A stretch of 64,000 bases of DNA from UBA822 sp965249775 (GCA_965249775.1 OZ252253.1:3720001-3784000); one strand, 5' to 3'; counted from the first letter of the stretch, positions 25,626 through 35,287 are shown. Program-made: numbers and translations. The notes: generated from the sequence alone by a model not told the origin.

Positions 25626-27356
25626 GTGCCTGAAGAAACCCCCCCGCTGAACGAAGGCCCGGAGAGGTTCGAGCCGGCTTCAAAGCTCCAGCGCAGCCCC
25701 CCGACGTGGTGGCAGTCGACGCTCATCCTTGCCGGCGTCGACCTCGCCAGCCTGTGGCGGTCCTGGCTTTGTCGTGGCTTCTTCCTCGTGAGCGCCGTGG
25801 TGGCCGTGATTACGCTCAAGGGCCTGCAGTCAGAGGAAGCCACCGCAAGCATGATGCTCGAGGTGGTGTACACCACATACCTGCTCGTCTGGATGCATGC
25901 GGTAATCTTCGTCGCGGGCTCGGCCTTGATGCGCGAGCAGGACTGTTTGACCGAGGCGATCCTCAGCCGCGGCGTCACCCGGGGCGAATACATCGGTGCG
26001 AAGCTCATCGCCCGCAGCGTCGCCATTCTGGTCATGATCGTGGCGGTCTTGGTCCCCGCGAGTACTTGGGCGATTCGGCAGGACCAGCTGGTTCGCACGG
26101 ACCTGGGGTACATCGCAACGCCGAGCCGCGATACCGAGGTCGAGGCCTGGGATCCCAGCATAGTGTTCGCGGGCGCCGACGGGGCCATCGTGGGGCCGCC
26201 GGTCGAGCTGAGCGACGAGGTCCGTGCTGGAGACGTTCTGGCGCAACTCGACGACACGGACCTTTTCGCCGCGCTGGAGACCGATCGCCGGGCCGAGGAG
26301 GACGCCCGGGCCAACGTCGAAGACGCTCGTCGGCTGCATGACGAGTCCTTACGCGCCGTGTCGGAGGCGGAGGACGGCCTCGGCAGGGCCGAGCGTGGGC
26401 TCCTGGGGGCTTCCCTCCTCAGCGCGGTCGAACGCGCCGATCGGGAGGCGGACTTTCGGGCTCGTGAACGAGAGCTCCAAACCGCGGTTGATCGCGTCGT
26501 GCAGGAACAGAGCGACATCACCACGGCCGAAAATGCCCTGGAAGAGGCCGGGACGCGGGTGCGGGAGACGCGGACTCTTCTGGGGGAATCTACGATCACG
26601 ACTCCCATTTCCGGGATCGTGATCGAAGCACTCGCGCAGGAAGGTCAACGCGTCAGTCGGGGCGAACAGCTGTTCACCGTCGCGCCGTTGTACGAGTACC
26701 AGCTGAGCGTCCCGATTTTCGAGCTGAGGGAATTCCAGCGCCTCGAGGCGGGGCTCACGGCCTACGTCACGATTCAGGAAACGGAGTTTACCGGAACCGT
26801 CGATCGGCTGGGCGCCACAACCCAGGAGAATCGGTGGGGAGTCAGATCTAATCTTGCTATCGTCCGCTTCCGCAGTGAGGAAGCGCAAGGCCTCCTCGGG
26901 CGGAACGCCGATGTGCGCATCGTTCTGCCGCCTCGTGAGGACGAGCCGAGCATGGCGGGCGCGCTGCTGAACACGATCACGGGCCGCGGCCAGGACGACG
27001 CGGAAACGCGTACCGCGTCCGTGACGCACGAGTGGATGACCATCGCCCTGCTCAAAGTGGTTGGCTGCGCATGTCTGTTGATCACCCTGTCTCTGCTCGC
27101 TTCGGTTCTCACCCGGAATGCCCTGGTCGGGATCCTCGGCGTCGCCGGGATCTGGCACATTTCGAATCTCTTGTTCGATTTTGCCGGGCTTCCCCAGCTC
27201 TCTTACCTCGAGATCAGTCGGACCATGGACAAGGTCCTCGCGGGCGTGGCGAACCTTGGCGACGAGCTGGCGGCGATCGCATGGCTCTTCGGCATCGCGG
27301 CCGTCCTGGGCGGGCTAACGGTCGTGGCGTTTATCTCCCGGGATCCTGTGTCATAG
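25626..27356 (+). CDS. ABC-2 type permease with an inserted HlyD-like periplasmic adaptor
   Basis: A 576-residue chimera. Residues 48-68, 78-102 and 127-150 are membrane segments of an ABC-2 permease half, including the cytoplasmic REQDCLTEAILSRGVTRGEY typical of ABC-2 permeases. Residues about 180-436 are a complete membrane-fusion (HlyD/AcrA-type) module: lipoyl half GAIVGPPVELSDEVRAGDVL, a long acidic/basic coiled-coil hairpin (216-320), the second lipoyl half TTPISGIVIEALAQEGQRVS, and a barrel domain starting LSVPIFELREFQRLEAGL. Residues 472-495, 499-520 and 548-570 complete the permease, ending FISRDP. With the N-terminus inside, the adaptor falls in the periplasmic loop after helix 3, so the topology is consistent. 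It starts at GTG, 6 bases after the ATPase. Domain calls are from motifs; the fusion itself is read directly in one uninterrupted frame. Confidence 0.85.
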   Translation: MPEETPPLNEGPERFEPASKLQRSPPTWWQSTLILAGVDLASLWRSWLCRGFFLVSAVVAVITLKGLQSEEATASMMLEVVYTTYLLVWMHAVIFVAGSALMREQDCLTEAILSRGVTRGEYIGAKLIARSVAILVMIVAVLVPASTWAIRQDQLVRTDLGYIATPSRDTEVEAWDPSIVFAGADGAIVGPPVELSDEVRAGDVLAQLDDTDLFAALETDRRAEEDARANVEDARRLHDESLRAVSEAEDGLGRAERGLLGASLLSAVERADREADFRARERELQTAVDRVVQEQSDITTAENALEEAGTRVRETRTLLGESTITTPISGIVIEALAQEGQRVSRGEQLFTVAPLYEYQLSVPIFELREFQRLEAGLTAYVTIQETEFTGTVDRLGATTQENRWGVRSNLAIVRFRSEEAQGLLGRNADVRIVLPPREDEPSMAGALLNTITGRGQDDAETRTASVTHEWMTIALLKVVGCACLLITLSLLASVLTRNALVGILGVAGIWHISNLLFDFAGLPQLSYLEISRTMDKVLAGVANLGDELAAIAWLFGIAAVLGGLTVVAFISRDPVS

Positions 27357-27418
27357 TGCTGCCAGATGTGACGTTCTGAGTGGAGTGACCCGATCCGTGC
27401 TTGGAGCCGCCTGAGGGC

Positions 27419-27832
27419 TCAGCTGCTGCGGGTTCCCGTGAACGGCTGTCCGTCCCCACCTCGGCCGCCATCGCGGGTCCCCTCCATGGTGTCACCGTCG
27501 ACGGTACCCGTGTACACCTGCGAGATAGAGTTCCCTTGGAAGTTCCGAATGAGCGTGAAGGTGAACGAGTTCCCGTCGATGGTTCCGTTCGAGATCTCGA
27601 TGGTCTGGGGGCCACCACCGCCGCCGCCACCACGACCGCCGCCCGTGAAGGTGAGGGTCCCGGTAAGCGTCGAGCCCTCCACGACGAGCGTGAGCGTCGA
27701 GATTCGGGTGCCGCGTCCAGTCTCCCGGGTGAGCTCCCACGTTCCTGACGCGGTCTGAGCCAAAGAAGGCTCGGGTGCCATGGTCAGCACCGCTGTAGTG
27801 AGCAGGGCAGTAAGAAGGGCGCTGTGTTTCAT
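27419..27832 (-). CDS. Small secreted glycine-rich beta protein
   Basis: A 137-residue exported protein: signal peptide (MKHSALLTALLTTAVL ... SLAQ), then a beta-rich body with alternating polar residues (GTWELTRETGRGTRISTLTLVVEGSTLTGTL) and a seven-glycine run. The pattern resembles lipocalin-like or outer-membrane-stress small proteins that measure lipid or ligand binding, but I cannot assign one. AGGAG just before the ATG at 27832 sets the start, so the longer frame to 27886 is rejected. It is convergent with the permease-adaptor gene. Confidence 0.7.
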   Translation of the reverse strand: MKHSALLTALLTTAVLTMAPEPSLAQTASGTWELTRETGRGTRISTLTLVVEGSTLTGTLTFTGGGRGGGGGGGPQTIEISNGTIDGNSFTFTLIRNFQGNSISQVYTGTVDGDTMEGTRDGGRGGDGQPFTGTRSS

Positions 27833-27954
27833 GAGAAACTCCTGTTCGAGCGTCACGATGGTGAAGTAGAGACCCTTAAGGAGCACCGAGTGTTAGGTCG
27901 GGGGTAAGGAAGGTGGCAAGCCGGCTGTCACGGATGACCACTCAGGGGGACACG

Positions 27955-28491
27955 ATGAGCAACTCGAAAACGGCCGCGGTCTCGCAGCAGTCCAATCCCC
28001 GTCGCTCCTTCATCAAACAGGTGCTCGCCGCGGGCGCGGCGGTTTCGGCATCGGGCACGCTTCCTAGTCGTGCGGTAGCAAGTGCGACGCAAGCATCAGA
28101 GATCGGGGCTCTCGATCACGTCGCGATTCCGATTCGCAACGTCGAGGAGATGATGTCGTTCTACCGCGCGCTCGGGTTCGTCGTGCGAGAGGCCGGGCAA
28201 ATCGTTTCCATCCACTTCGGCGATCAGAAGATCAACTTCCACCGCCCGTCCCTATGGGAGAGCGGTACGTTCACGCTCCGAGCGGCGGCGGCACAGCCGC
28301 CATGCGGCGACTTCTGTTGGGTGTGGGAAGGCACGCAAGCCGCGCTTGCCGAGATGCTGGCCCGGGCCGATGCGGAGATCGTCGCGGAAGGCGAGCGGAC
28401 GGGTGGTCGCGACGGCGGAAACGCGGTCGGTCAGAGCGTCTACACGCGAGATCCGGACGGGAATCTGCTCGAGTTTATTCGCTACCCGTAG
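27955..28491 (+). CDS. Tat-exported VOC (glyoxalase-like) family protein
   Basis: A 178-residue exported protein. Twin-arginine signal RRSFIKQVLAAGAAV near the N-terminus, then a VOC domain from about residue 50: IGALDHVAIPIRNVEEMMSFY, GFVVREAGQIVSIHFGDQKINFH, and the closing YTRDPDGNLLEFIRYP with the metal-site glutamate. One VOC unit, so it would act as a dimer. Tat export suggests folding with metal before translocation. The ATG at 27955 has a GGGGG six bases upstream; the frame opens upstream to 27913. Substrate unknown; glyoxalase I, dioxygenase and resistance proteins share this fold. Confidence 0.82.
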   Translation: MSNSKTAAVSQQSNPRRSFIKQVLAAGAAVSASGTLPSRAVASATQASEIGALDHVAIPIRNVEEMMSFYRALGFVVREAGQIVSIHFGDQKINFHRPSLWESGTFTLRAAAAQPPCGDFCWVWEGTQAALAEMLARADAEIVAEGERTGGRDGGNAVGQSVYTRDPDGNLLEFIRYP

Positions 28492-28501
28492 GGACGCAGC
28501 T

Positions 28502-29383
28502 TCAATCCTCCAGTCCGAGTGCCCACCGGATGCCTCCGGTGATGTGGGCTCGGAAGACGGGGTCGTTGCTCCAGATGTCGTCCCGGTGCCCGAGGGAGCT
28601 ATAGAACGATCTTCCCTGGCCGTAGTCTCGAGACCACGCCTGGGGGTAGTCACGACCCGGCTCCATATCTACGAGCCCCTCCATCTCGGTTTTTTCGGTG
28701 TCGATGCTGAGCAACACGTTCACGCGATCCCGTGAGAATCCCATCGGGATCCGGTTGTCGAAGAGCACGTCTACGTTCTCCTCCGGACGGTCGGGGGTCC
28801 ACGCCGCCGTGCCGTACTGGTAGAGCTCGTCTACGATCGGCCAGCTGTCTCCCAGCATTCTTGTGGCAGGATGGTCCGTGTCCTCGACGTTGAGAACGAA
28901 GACGTGGTTCTGCTGGATGGCGCGGCGGAAATAGGCGCCCAGCATCTCCCCGAATCGCGGGTAGGTGTAGAGCGTCAGCGCGGCGCAGTGGACTCCGATG
29001 AACCCACCGCCATCCCGCACGAAGTCGACCAGCGCATCCTTCTGCGAGTCCGTGAGAGGCAGATTGCCGTTGGTCATCATCATGATGCCGTCGAACTGGG
29101 ACAGGTACTCCGCTGAGAGGAACGAGAGGTCCAGGCTCTCGGCATCCTGCAGGTATCCCTGAACCGTCGTCACCTCGAATCCCGCTCGCGGCCCCCACGA
29201 GGTCACCGCGGTTTCGGCGGGCTCAAGGCTGGTGTGCTTGTAGTATCCGGCGTGAGTGAGGAAGAGCAGCTGCTTGGGTTGCTGAGAAGCCGCTCGCTCT
29301 GCGAGGAAGGCAGATCCTGCCACCGCCAAGATGCAGGCGATCCAGAGTGTCGAGGCCGGCGAGTACTTTCGCGTCGTAACCAT
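28502..29383 (-). CDS. Exported ThuA-like domain protein
   Basis: ThuA family protein (glutamine-amidotransferase-like fold linked to carbohydrate utilisation), about 293 residues with a signal peptide. Seen: LLFLTHAGYYKHTSLEP, FDGIMMMTNGNLPLT, DFVRDGGGFIGVHCAALT, and RSFYSSLGHRDDIWSND near the C-terminus, all typical of ThuA. The catalytic chemistry of the family is unsettled. It is convergent with the VOC gene (10-base gap). The ATG at 29383 follows an unusual leader; the frame extends to 29434 but a signal peptide begins at MVTTRKYS. Confidence 0.85.
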   Translation of the reverse strand: MVTTRKYSPASTLWIACILAVAGSAFLAERAASQQPKQLLFLTHAGYYKHTSLEPAETAVTSWGPRAGFEVTTVQGYLQDAESLDLSFLSAEYLSQFDGIMMMTNGNLPLTDSQKDALVDFVRDGGGFIGVHCAALTLYTYPRFGEMLGAYFRRAIQQNHVFVLNVEDTDHPATRMLGDSWPIVDELYQYGTAAWTPDRPEENVDVLFDNRIPMGFSRDRVNVLLSIDTEKTEMEGLVDMEPGRDYPQAWSRDYGQGRSFYSSLGHRDDIWSNDPVFRAHITGGIRWALGLED

Positions 29384-29564
29384 GCCAGGGGCTCCTAGGT
29401 AGCGGGGCGCGGGGGGATCATTATGGCACCTCACATCCCGGGGTGGAAAGAGGCGGTTCCGATAGAGACCAGATTAGCGAACCCAGGCCTACCGTCCTAC
29501 GTTTCCGGCCCTGAAGGACGGACGACCCTTCTTAGGGAAATCACAGCTGTTTCGGAGTCGGCTC

Positions 29565-32500
29565 ATGCGCTTTCTATCTCGTGGCCTCACGCGGGCCGCA
29601 CTTCTCCTCTTGGCGCCCTTCACGCTGATCGCACAGGAGTCCGATCTGGACCCCGATCGGGGCCTTCCGCTCTCGCCTGCCCGCTGGGCGGAGTTCACAA
29701 CGGGTGAGGGGACCTGGATTTCTCTGGACGTGAGTCCCGACGGTCAGACGATCGTCTTCGACCTGCTCGGCGACCTCTACTCGATGCCGATTTCGGGCGG
29801 GACTGCGACGCGTCTGAGCGAAGGATTGGCCCACGACATGCAGCCGCGCTTCAGTCCCGACGGCGAGCGGATCGTCTTCGTGTCCGACCGAAGTGGTGAC
29901 AACAACGTCTGGCTCATGCCTGCGGCGGGCGGATATGCGACGCAGCTCAGCAGAGGCGTGGGAAGCCGATTCCTGTCGCCGGAGTGGGTGCCGGACGGCG
30001 ACTACATCGTGGTCTCACGCGCCGCGCCGCGCGCGGGTCTCGAGAAGCTGTGGCTGTACCATGTGGACGGTGGCACCGGCCTAGAGATGGTCGGCGGTGC
30101 TGGGGGGATTCGACTCATGGGCTCGGCGATCGACTCCGATGGCCGCTACGTATGGTACGCCCAGCGCAACGGCACCTGGTCGTACAACGCGATTCTTCCG
30201 CAGTATCAGCTGTGGGTCTACGATCGCCAGACCGGTACCCGCACCCCGATGAGCAACCGCTACGGTTCCGCATTCCGCCCGACGCTGTCACCCGACGGAA
30301 TGTGGCTCGCGTACGGGAGCCGGCACGACGCGGAGACCGGCATCCGGTTGCGCGAATTGGACTCCGGGGAGGAGCACTGGCTTGCCCACCCGGTACAGCG
30401 CGACGACCAGGAATCAACGGCGAACATGGACGTGCTGCCCGGATACTCGTTCACGCCCGACTCGGAGGCGCTGATCATCTCCTACGGTGGAGGCATCTGG
30501 CGCGTGCCAGTAGACGGCTCGGATCCAAGCGAGATCCCGTTCACCGTCAACGCGCGCGTCGCGGTCGGGCCCGAGGTTCGCTTCGAGTACCCGATCGAAG
30601 ACACGCCGACCTTCATCGTAAAACAGATCAGGGACGCTCAGCCTTCTCCGGACGGGAGCCGGATCGTCTTCACCGCGCTCGATCGGCTGTATATCGCCAC
30701 ATTGCCAGACGGCGAGCCACAGAGGCTCACCAACGAGGAGAGCGGAGAGTTCCAGCCGATCTGGTCGCCCGACGGAAACTCGATCGCTTATGTGACCTGG
30801 GACGACGACACGGGTGAGGGCCACATCAAGCGGGTCTCGGCCGATGGCGGTTCGCCGGCTACCCTCACGACTGCGCCAGCATACTACCAGCAGCTAGCGT
30901 GGTCCCCCGACGGCGATCGCATCGTCGCGGTCCGTTCGTCGCGCCGAAACGTGCAGGAGGCGATCGATCCGTTTATCGGGCTCGGTCTCGATTCCGAGTT
31001 CGTCTGGGTCCCAGCTGGGGGCGGCGACATGACGGTCATCGGACCGACGGGCGGTCGCCAGCGCCCGCACTTCACCTCGGATCCCGACCGCATCTACACA
31101 TACGGCCGTTCGAGGGCCGACCCTGTTCCCGGTTCGCCCACTTCCGGGCCGACCACGTTAGCGCTCGTCTCAACGCGGTGGGACAACACCGATGTGAGGC
31201 AGCACCTCCGCGTCACGTCACGGATCGACGTTTCCGCGGGTGGTGTCGCTGATGGCTATCGGTTGTCCGAGACCTCGGATCTGGTGATGCCCCAGGAGTT
31301 CGATGAAGATGGTGAAGCCCGGGAGCTGATTCCGGAACGTTCTGCGGGGCTCGTGCTGATGGCACCTCAGGGTGATCTGGCACTCGCGCAGATCGGCTCG
31401 GATGTCTATTCGATCACCGTGCCCCAGCTCGGAGCCACCGTTCCCACGGTGCAGGTGTCCAAGCCGGACTCGGCTTCGGTCCCGGTGCGCAAGCTCAACG
31501 AGCTCGGCGCCGAGTTCCCCGCGTGGGGCGCGGACGGTCGTTCGGTCCACTGGTCGATCGGGAACGCCTTGTTGTCGTACGATCTCGACGCAGCCGGCGA
31601 CGCGAGCTACAGCGCGGACGAACGGCGGATCGAGGTGACCGCGGAGCGCGACATCCCGCAGGGCACGGTCGTGTTGCGTGGCGCACGCGCGATCACCATG
31701 AACGGTGACGAGATCATCGAGAACGCTGACATCGTCATCGTGAACAACCGTATCGTCTCGGTCTCCACGGGACCGGGCCCCGTACCGGGCGGCGCACAGG
31801 TCGTCGACGTCACCGGCAAGACGATCATGCCGGGCTTCGTGGACACGCACGCACATATGTGGAACCTGCGGAGTTTCCACTGGGCCAGGCCGTGGATCTA
31901 TCAGGCGAACCTCGCCTACGGGGTCACCACGACCCGCGACCCGCAGACGGCCTCAACCGACGTGCTCTCCTACGAGGACATGGTGAGGGCAGGCCGGATG
32001 GCCGGGCCCCGCGTCTACTCGACCGGCCCGGGAGTGTTCTCGGGCGACGCGATCCGTAGCTACGAGCACGCCCTTGATGTGCTTCGGAAGTACAGCGATT
32101 ACTACGACACCAAGACGTTCAAGATGTACATGTCGGGCAATCGGCGTCAGCGTCAGTGGCTCATCATGGCGGCGCTCGAGCTCCAACTCATGCCGACCAC
32201 CGAAGGGGGGCTCGACTACCGGCTCAACATGACACACGCCATGGACGGGTATCCCGGTGTGGAGCACGCGATGCCGATCGTGCCCGCCTACAACGATGTC
32301 GTCGAGCTGTTCGAGACGTCCGGCACCACCAACACGCCGACGCTGCTCGTGTCGTACGGCGGCCCGTGGGCGGAGAACTACTACTACACGCACGAGAACG
32401 TGGTCGGCGACAAGAAGCTGAACCACTTCACACCGAAGCGCGAGATCGACCTCAAGGCGCGCCGTCTCCAAACGAGCGGACCGGGACCGGGCGGTTGGTT

Positions 32501-32636
32501 CATGGACGAGGAATATGCCTTCAAGAAGCACAGCGCCTGGCTCGCCGACCTGGTCGAGGGAGGCGGCAGCACAGGCGTAGGCAGCCACGGACAGCTGCAG
32601 GGGCTCCGATGGAGCTGGGTGTCGGCCCCGAGGTGA
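29565..32636 (+). CDS. Secreted TolB-propeller amidohydrolase, copy 1, C-terminally truncated
   Basis: Predicted secreted peptidase/amidohydrolase, 1023 residues. A signal peptide (LLLLAPFTLIAQ) leads into several PD40/TolB beta-propeller blades (for example SPDGQTIVFDLLGDLYSMP, SPDGNSIAYVTWDDDTGEGH). From about residue 700 an amidohydrolase domain opens TIMPGFVDTHAHMWNL, with the HxH metal pair, and later HAMDGYPGVEH. The normal ending of the family (GSHGQLQGL, then LRAAT...GSLEPGKxADLVVL) is cut after GSHGQLQGLRWSW: the frame runs out in VSAPR just as the second copy's sequence begins. The missing tail is about 100 residues, so the enzyme may be inactive or need a partner. Confidence 0.75.
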   Translation: MRFLSRGLTRAALLLLAPFTLIAQESDLDPDRGLPLSPARWAEFTTGEGTWISLDVSPDGQTIVFDLLGDLYSMPISGGTATRLSEGLAHDMQPRFSPDGERIVFVSDRSGDNNVWLMPAAGGYATQLSRGVGSRFLSPEWVPDGDYIVVSRAAPRAGLEKLWLYHVDGGTGLEMVGGAGGIRLMGSAIDSDGRYVWYAQRNGTWSYNAILPQYQLWVYDRQTGTRTPMSNRYGSAFRPTLSPDGMWLAYGSRHDAETGIRLRELDSGEEHWLAHPVQRDDQESTANMDVLPGYSFTPDSEALIISYGGGIWRVPVDGSDPSEIPFTVNARVAVGPEVRFEYPIEDTPTFIVKQIRDAQPSPDGSRIVFTALDRLYIATLPDGEPQRLTNEESGEFQPIWSPDGNSIAYVTWDDDTGEGHIKRVSADGGSPATLTTAPAYYQQLAWSPDGDRIVAVRSSRRNVQEAIDPFIGLGLDSEFVWVPAGGGDMTVIGPTGGRQRPHFTSDPDRIYTYGRSRADPVPGSPTSGPTTLALVSTRWDNTDVRQHLRVTSRIDVSAGGVADGYRLSETSDLVMPQEFDEDGEARELIPERSAGLVLMAPQGDLALAQIGSDVYSITVPQLGATVPTVQVSKPDSASVPVRKLNELGAEFPAWGADGRSVHWSIGNALLSYDLDAAGDASYSADERRIEVTAERDIPQGTVVLRGARAITMNGDEIIENADIVIVNNRIVSVSTGPGPVPGGAQVVDVTGKTIMPGFVDTHAHMWNLRSFHWARPWIYQANLAYGVTTTRDPQTASTDVLSYEDMVRAGRMAGPRVYSTGPGVFSGDAIRSYEHALDVLRKYSDYYDTKTFKMYMSGNRRQRQWLIMAALELQLMPTTEGGLDYRLNMTHAMDGYPGVEHAMPIVPAYNDVVELFETSGTTNTPTLLVSYGGPWAENYYYTHENVVGDKKLNHFTPKREIDLKARRLQTSGPGPGGWFMDEEYAFKKHSAWLADLVEGGGSTGVGSHGQLQGLRWSWVSAPR

Positions 32637-35287
32637 AATTCGCTTTCCAGGTCGACACAACCGAGATGGTGACTGCGAGGCAGATTCGGAGCCCGGTCGC
32701 ATCCCGCGACGGGAGTCAAATCGTCTTCACCGCGTTCGACCGCCTATGGTTGAAGGACATGCCCGACGGCGAAGCGCGGAGACTGACCGAATCAGGCGTC
32801 GGTGAGTTCCATCCCAGATGGTCCCCCGACGGGCGGTCGATCGCGTACGTCTCGTGGGACGATACCGACGGTGGTCACATCATGAAGGTGTCCTCCAGCG
32901 GAGGGGCGCCGACGCAACTCACCGGCACTGCCGCCCTGTACTCCAACGTCGCGTGGTCACCCGACGGCGAGCGGATCGTTGCGACCCGCGCCGCCGCACG
33001 TGAGTTGAAAGACGCGTCGGGGGCCTTCTTCGGAGCGATCGGAGGTGAGTTCATCTGGGTGCCGGCAAACGGCGGCGAGACCACAGTGATCTCCCCGACC
33101 GGCCTCCGAGACCTGGCGCACTTCGCGGATGACGAACCGGAGCGGATCTACGCGTACAGTCCCGTGGAGGGCCTCGTGTCATTCCGCTGGGACGGCACAG
33201 ATGTGAAGCAGCATCTCATTGTTCGGGGACCGCCCGCACCGGCCGGCCTCGCCAACCCGCATCCAGATGAGTTGGAGTTCCTGCCGCGCCGGGTCTTCCC
33301 GTGGCGAAGAGGTCCTGACCCGACCGACCCTAGTGCCGAGCCGAGCGGCCCACCACCGGCGGGGATCGTGATGCTTTCCCCCGCGGGGGACCGAGCATTC
33401 GCACAGATCGGGAGCGATATCTACATCGTCGACCTCGTCGAGGGCGGTGGCGAACCTCCGCCCACGGTGATGGCAGCCAGCGGGGCCAGCGCCCCTCTGC
33501 CTGTCCGGAAGTTGACCGACGTGGGTGGCGAGTTCCCGGCGTGGGCGGCCGACGGTTCGGTCGTGCACTGGGCGATGGGCAACGTGCTCTTCAGCTACGA
33601 CCTCTCCGAGGTCGAGACTGACGAGGAAGCGGAAGAACAGACCGCGCGCACGCGAGCTCTTCTCCGTGCTCGCGCGATGGCTGTCACGGATTCTCTGAAG
33701 GAAAAGCGAGCCGAGGCAGACAGCCTCGCCAGGGACGACGAGGACATTCCGGAGGAGCTGACCGCCGAGGTGATCCGTCTTGCGGCGGACTCGGTGCAGG
33801 TCGAAGCGGACTCGCTGATGGCGCGGGCGGACTCGATTCGTGGTGCGGCCGAGGAGGTCGCGGCTATTGCCGCCCGTGTGCGGGACGGCGACGAAGACGT
33901 GCTAAACGACTCGACCGACACGTATGAGGCTGTCGAGCAGAGGATCGAGGTGATGCTGCCTCGGGACATCCCCAGGGGCACAGTCGTGCTTCGGGGCGGC
34001 CGAATCATCACGATGACGGAGACGCCAGGCGACACCACCGGAGCCCCGCACATCATCGAAAACGGCGTCGTGGTGGTTGTCGACAACAAGATCACTGCCG
34101 TGGGGCTGCCCGACTCCGTGGAGATCCCAGAGGGTGCCCGGATCATCGACGTCTCGGGTAAGACGCTGGTGCCCGGCTTCGTGGACATCCACTACCACGC
34201 CCAGTGGCTGATTCCGGAGATCCATCCGGAGGAGGTCTGGCAGTATCTGACCATGCTCTCGTACGGAGTGACGACCACTCGCGACCCGCAGACCGCGTCT
34301 ACGGATGTCCTGAGCTACACCGATCGTGTCGAGACAGGTGGGATGATCGGGCCACGCATTTACTCCACGGGTCCGGGTGTCTTCATCGGCGAGAACATCC
34401 AAAGTGCAAACCACGCAAAGACTGTGCTCAGGCGGTACTCCGAGTATTTCGATACCAAGACGCTCAAGATGTACATGAGCGGAAACCGTCAGCAGCGGCA
34501 GTGGATCATCGCGGCGGCGCGCGAACTGGAGATCATGCCTACCACGGAGGGTGGTCTCGACTTCAAGCTCGACATGACGCACGCTATCGACGGTTATCCT
34601 GGCATCGAGCACACCTTGCCCATCGCGCCGATCTACGGCGACGTGGTCGAGCTCTTCAAGACGTCGCAGACCACCAACACCCCCACACTGCTCGTATCTT
34701 ATGGCGGTCCGTTCGGGGAGAACTATTTCTACTCCACGGAGAACGTTCACGACGACCCGAAGCTGAGGATGTTCACGCCCGAGGAGAACATCGATACTCG
34801 GGCGAGGCGTCGCGGACCGGGCGCGGGTGACTCACCCGGCCAAGTGGGTTGGTTCGTAGAGGAAGAATACATCTTCCCCGAGCACGCCGAGTTCGTGAAG
34901 AAGATGCTCGAGTCCGAGGCGCGCATGGGTGTGGGTAGCCACGGCCAATTGCAAGGGCTCGGCTACCACTGGGAAATGTGGGCTATGGGCTCGGGTGGCG
35001 CGCAGCCACATGACGTGCTGAGGGCCGCCACGATCCTCGGCGCCGAGGCGATCGGCTTCGGGAGTCAGTTGGGTAGCATCGAGAAGGGCAAGTTCGCAGA
35101 CCTCGTGATCCTCAACTCCAACCCGATGGACGACTTGCGTAATACGAGGGACATCCAATACGTGATGAAGGACGGTCGCCTGTACGACGGCATGACACTG
35201 AACGAAGTGTATCCGAGCGAGCGCATGCTGGAGCGGCAGGGTTCCGTCCAGGGCGCGCCCAACACGGCGGCTGGCATCCGACGGTAG
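32609..35287 (+). CDS. TolB-propeller amidohydrolase, copy 2, N-terminally truncated
   Basis: Second paralogue, 892 residues from the ATG at 32609, which has AGGGG five bases upstream and overlaps copy 1 by 28 bases. It begins MELGVGPEVKFAF, aligning with VAVGPEVRFEYP of copy 1 at about residue 333, so a signal peptide and about half of the propeller are missing. The remaining propeller (SPDGRSIAYVSWDDTDGGH), an acidic insert (residues about 330-430), and a complete amidohydrolase domain follow: VPGFVDIHYHAQW, HAIDGYPGIEH, GSHGQLQGLGYHWEMW, and GSIEKGKFADLVILNSNP near the C-terminus. Without a signal the protein would stay in the cytoplasm. It is probably a remnant of a deletion rather than a natural short form. 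Confidence 0.7.
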   Translation: MELGVGPEVKFAFQVDTTEMVTARQIRSPVASRDGSQIVFTAFDRLWLKDMPDGEARRLTESGVGEFHPRWSPDGRSIAYVSWDDTDGGHIMKVSSSGGAPTQLTGTAALYSNVAWSPDGERIVATRAAARELKDASGAFFGAIGGEFIWVPANGGETTVISPTGLRDLAHFADDEPERIYAYSPVEGLVSFRWDGTDVKQHLIVRGPPAPAGLANPHPDELEFLPRRVFPWRRGPDPTDPSAEPSGPPPAGIVMLSPAGDRAFAQIGSDIYIVDLVEGGGEPPPTVMAASGASAPLPVRKLTDVGGEFPAWAADGSVVHWAMGNVLFSYDLSEVETDEEAEEQTARTRALLRARAMAVTDSLKEKRAEADSLARDDEDIPEELTAEVIRLAADSVQVEADSLMARADSIRGAAEEVAAIAARVRDGDEDVLNDSTDTYEAVEQRIEVMLPRDIPRGTVVLRGGRIITMTETPGDTTGAPHIIENGVVVVVDNKITAVGLPDSVEIPEGARIIDVSGKTLVPGFVDIHYHAQWLIPEIHPEEVWQYLTMLSYGVTTTRDPQTASTDVLSYTDRVETGGMIGPRIYSTGPGVFIGENIQSANHAKTVLRRYSEYFDTKTLKMYMSGNRQQRQWIIAAARELEIMPTTEGGLDFKLDMTHAIDGYPGIEHTLPIAPIYGDVVELFKTSQTTNTPTLLVSYGGPFGENYFYSTENVHDDPKLRMFTPEENIDTRARRRGPGAGDSPGQVGWFVEEEYIFPEHAEFVKKMLESEARMGVGSHGQLQGLGYHWEMWAMGSGGAQPHDVLRAATILGAEAIGFGSQLGSIEKGKFADLVILNSNPMDDLRNTRDIQYVMKDGRLYDGMTLNEVYPSERMLERQGSVQGAPNTAAGIRR

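Noticed and set aside
32156..32608. Extending amidohydrolase copy 2 upstream to 32156
   Set aside because: Those codons are out of frame with copy 1's conserved amidohydrolase sequence and translate as arginine-rich noise; family similarity begins only at 32609.
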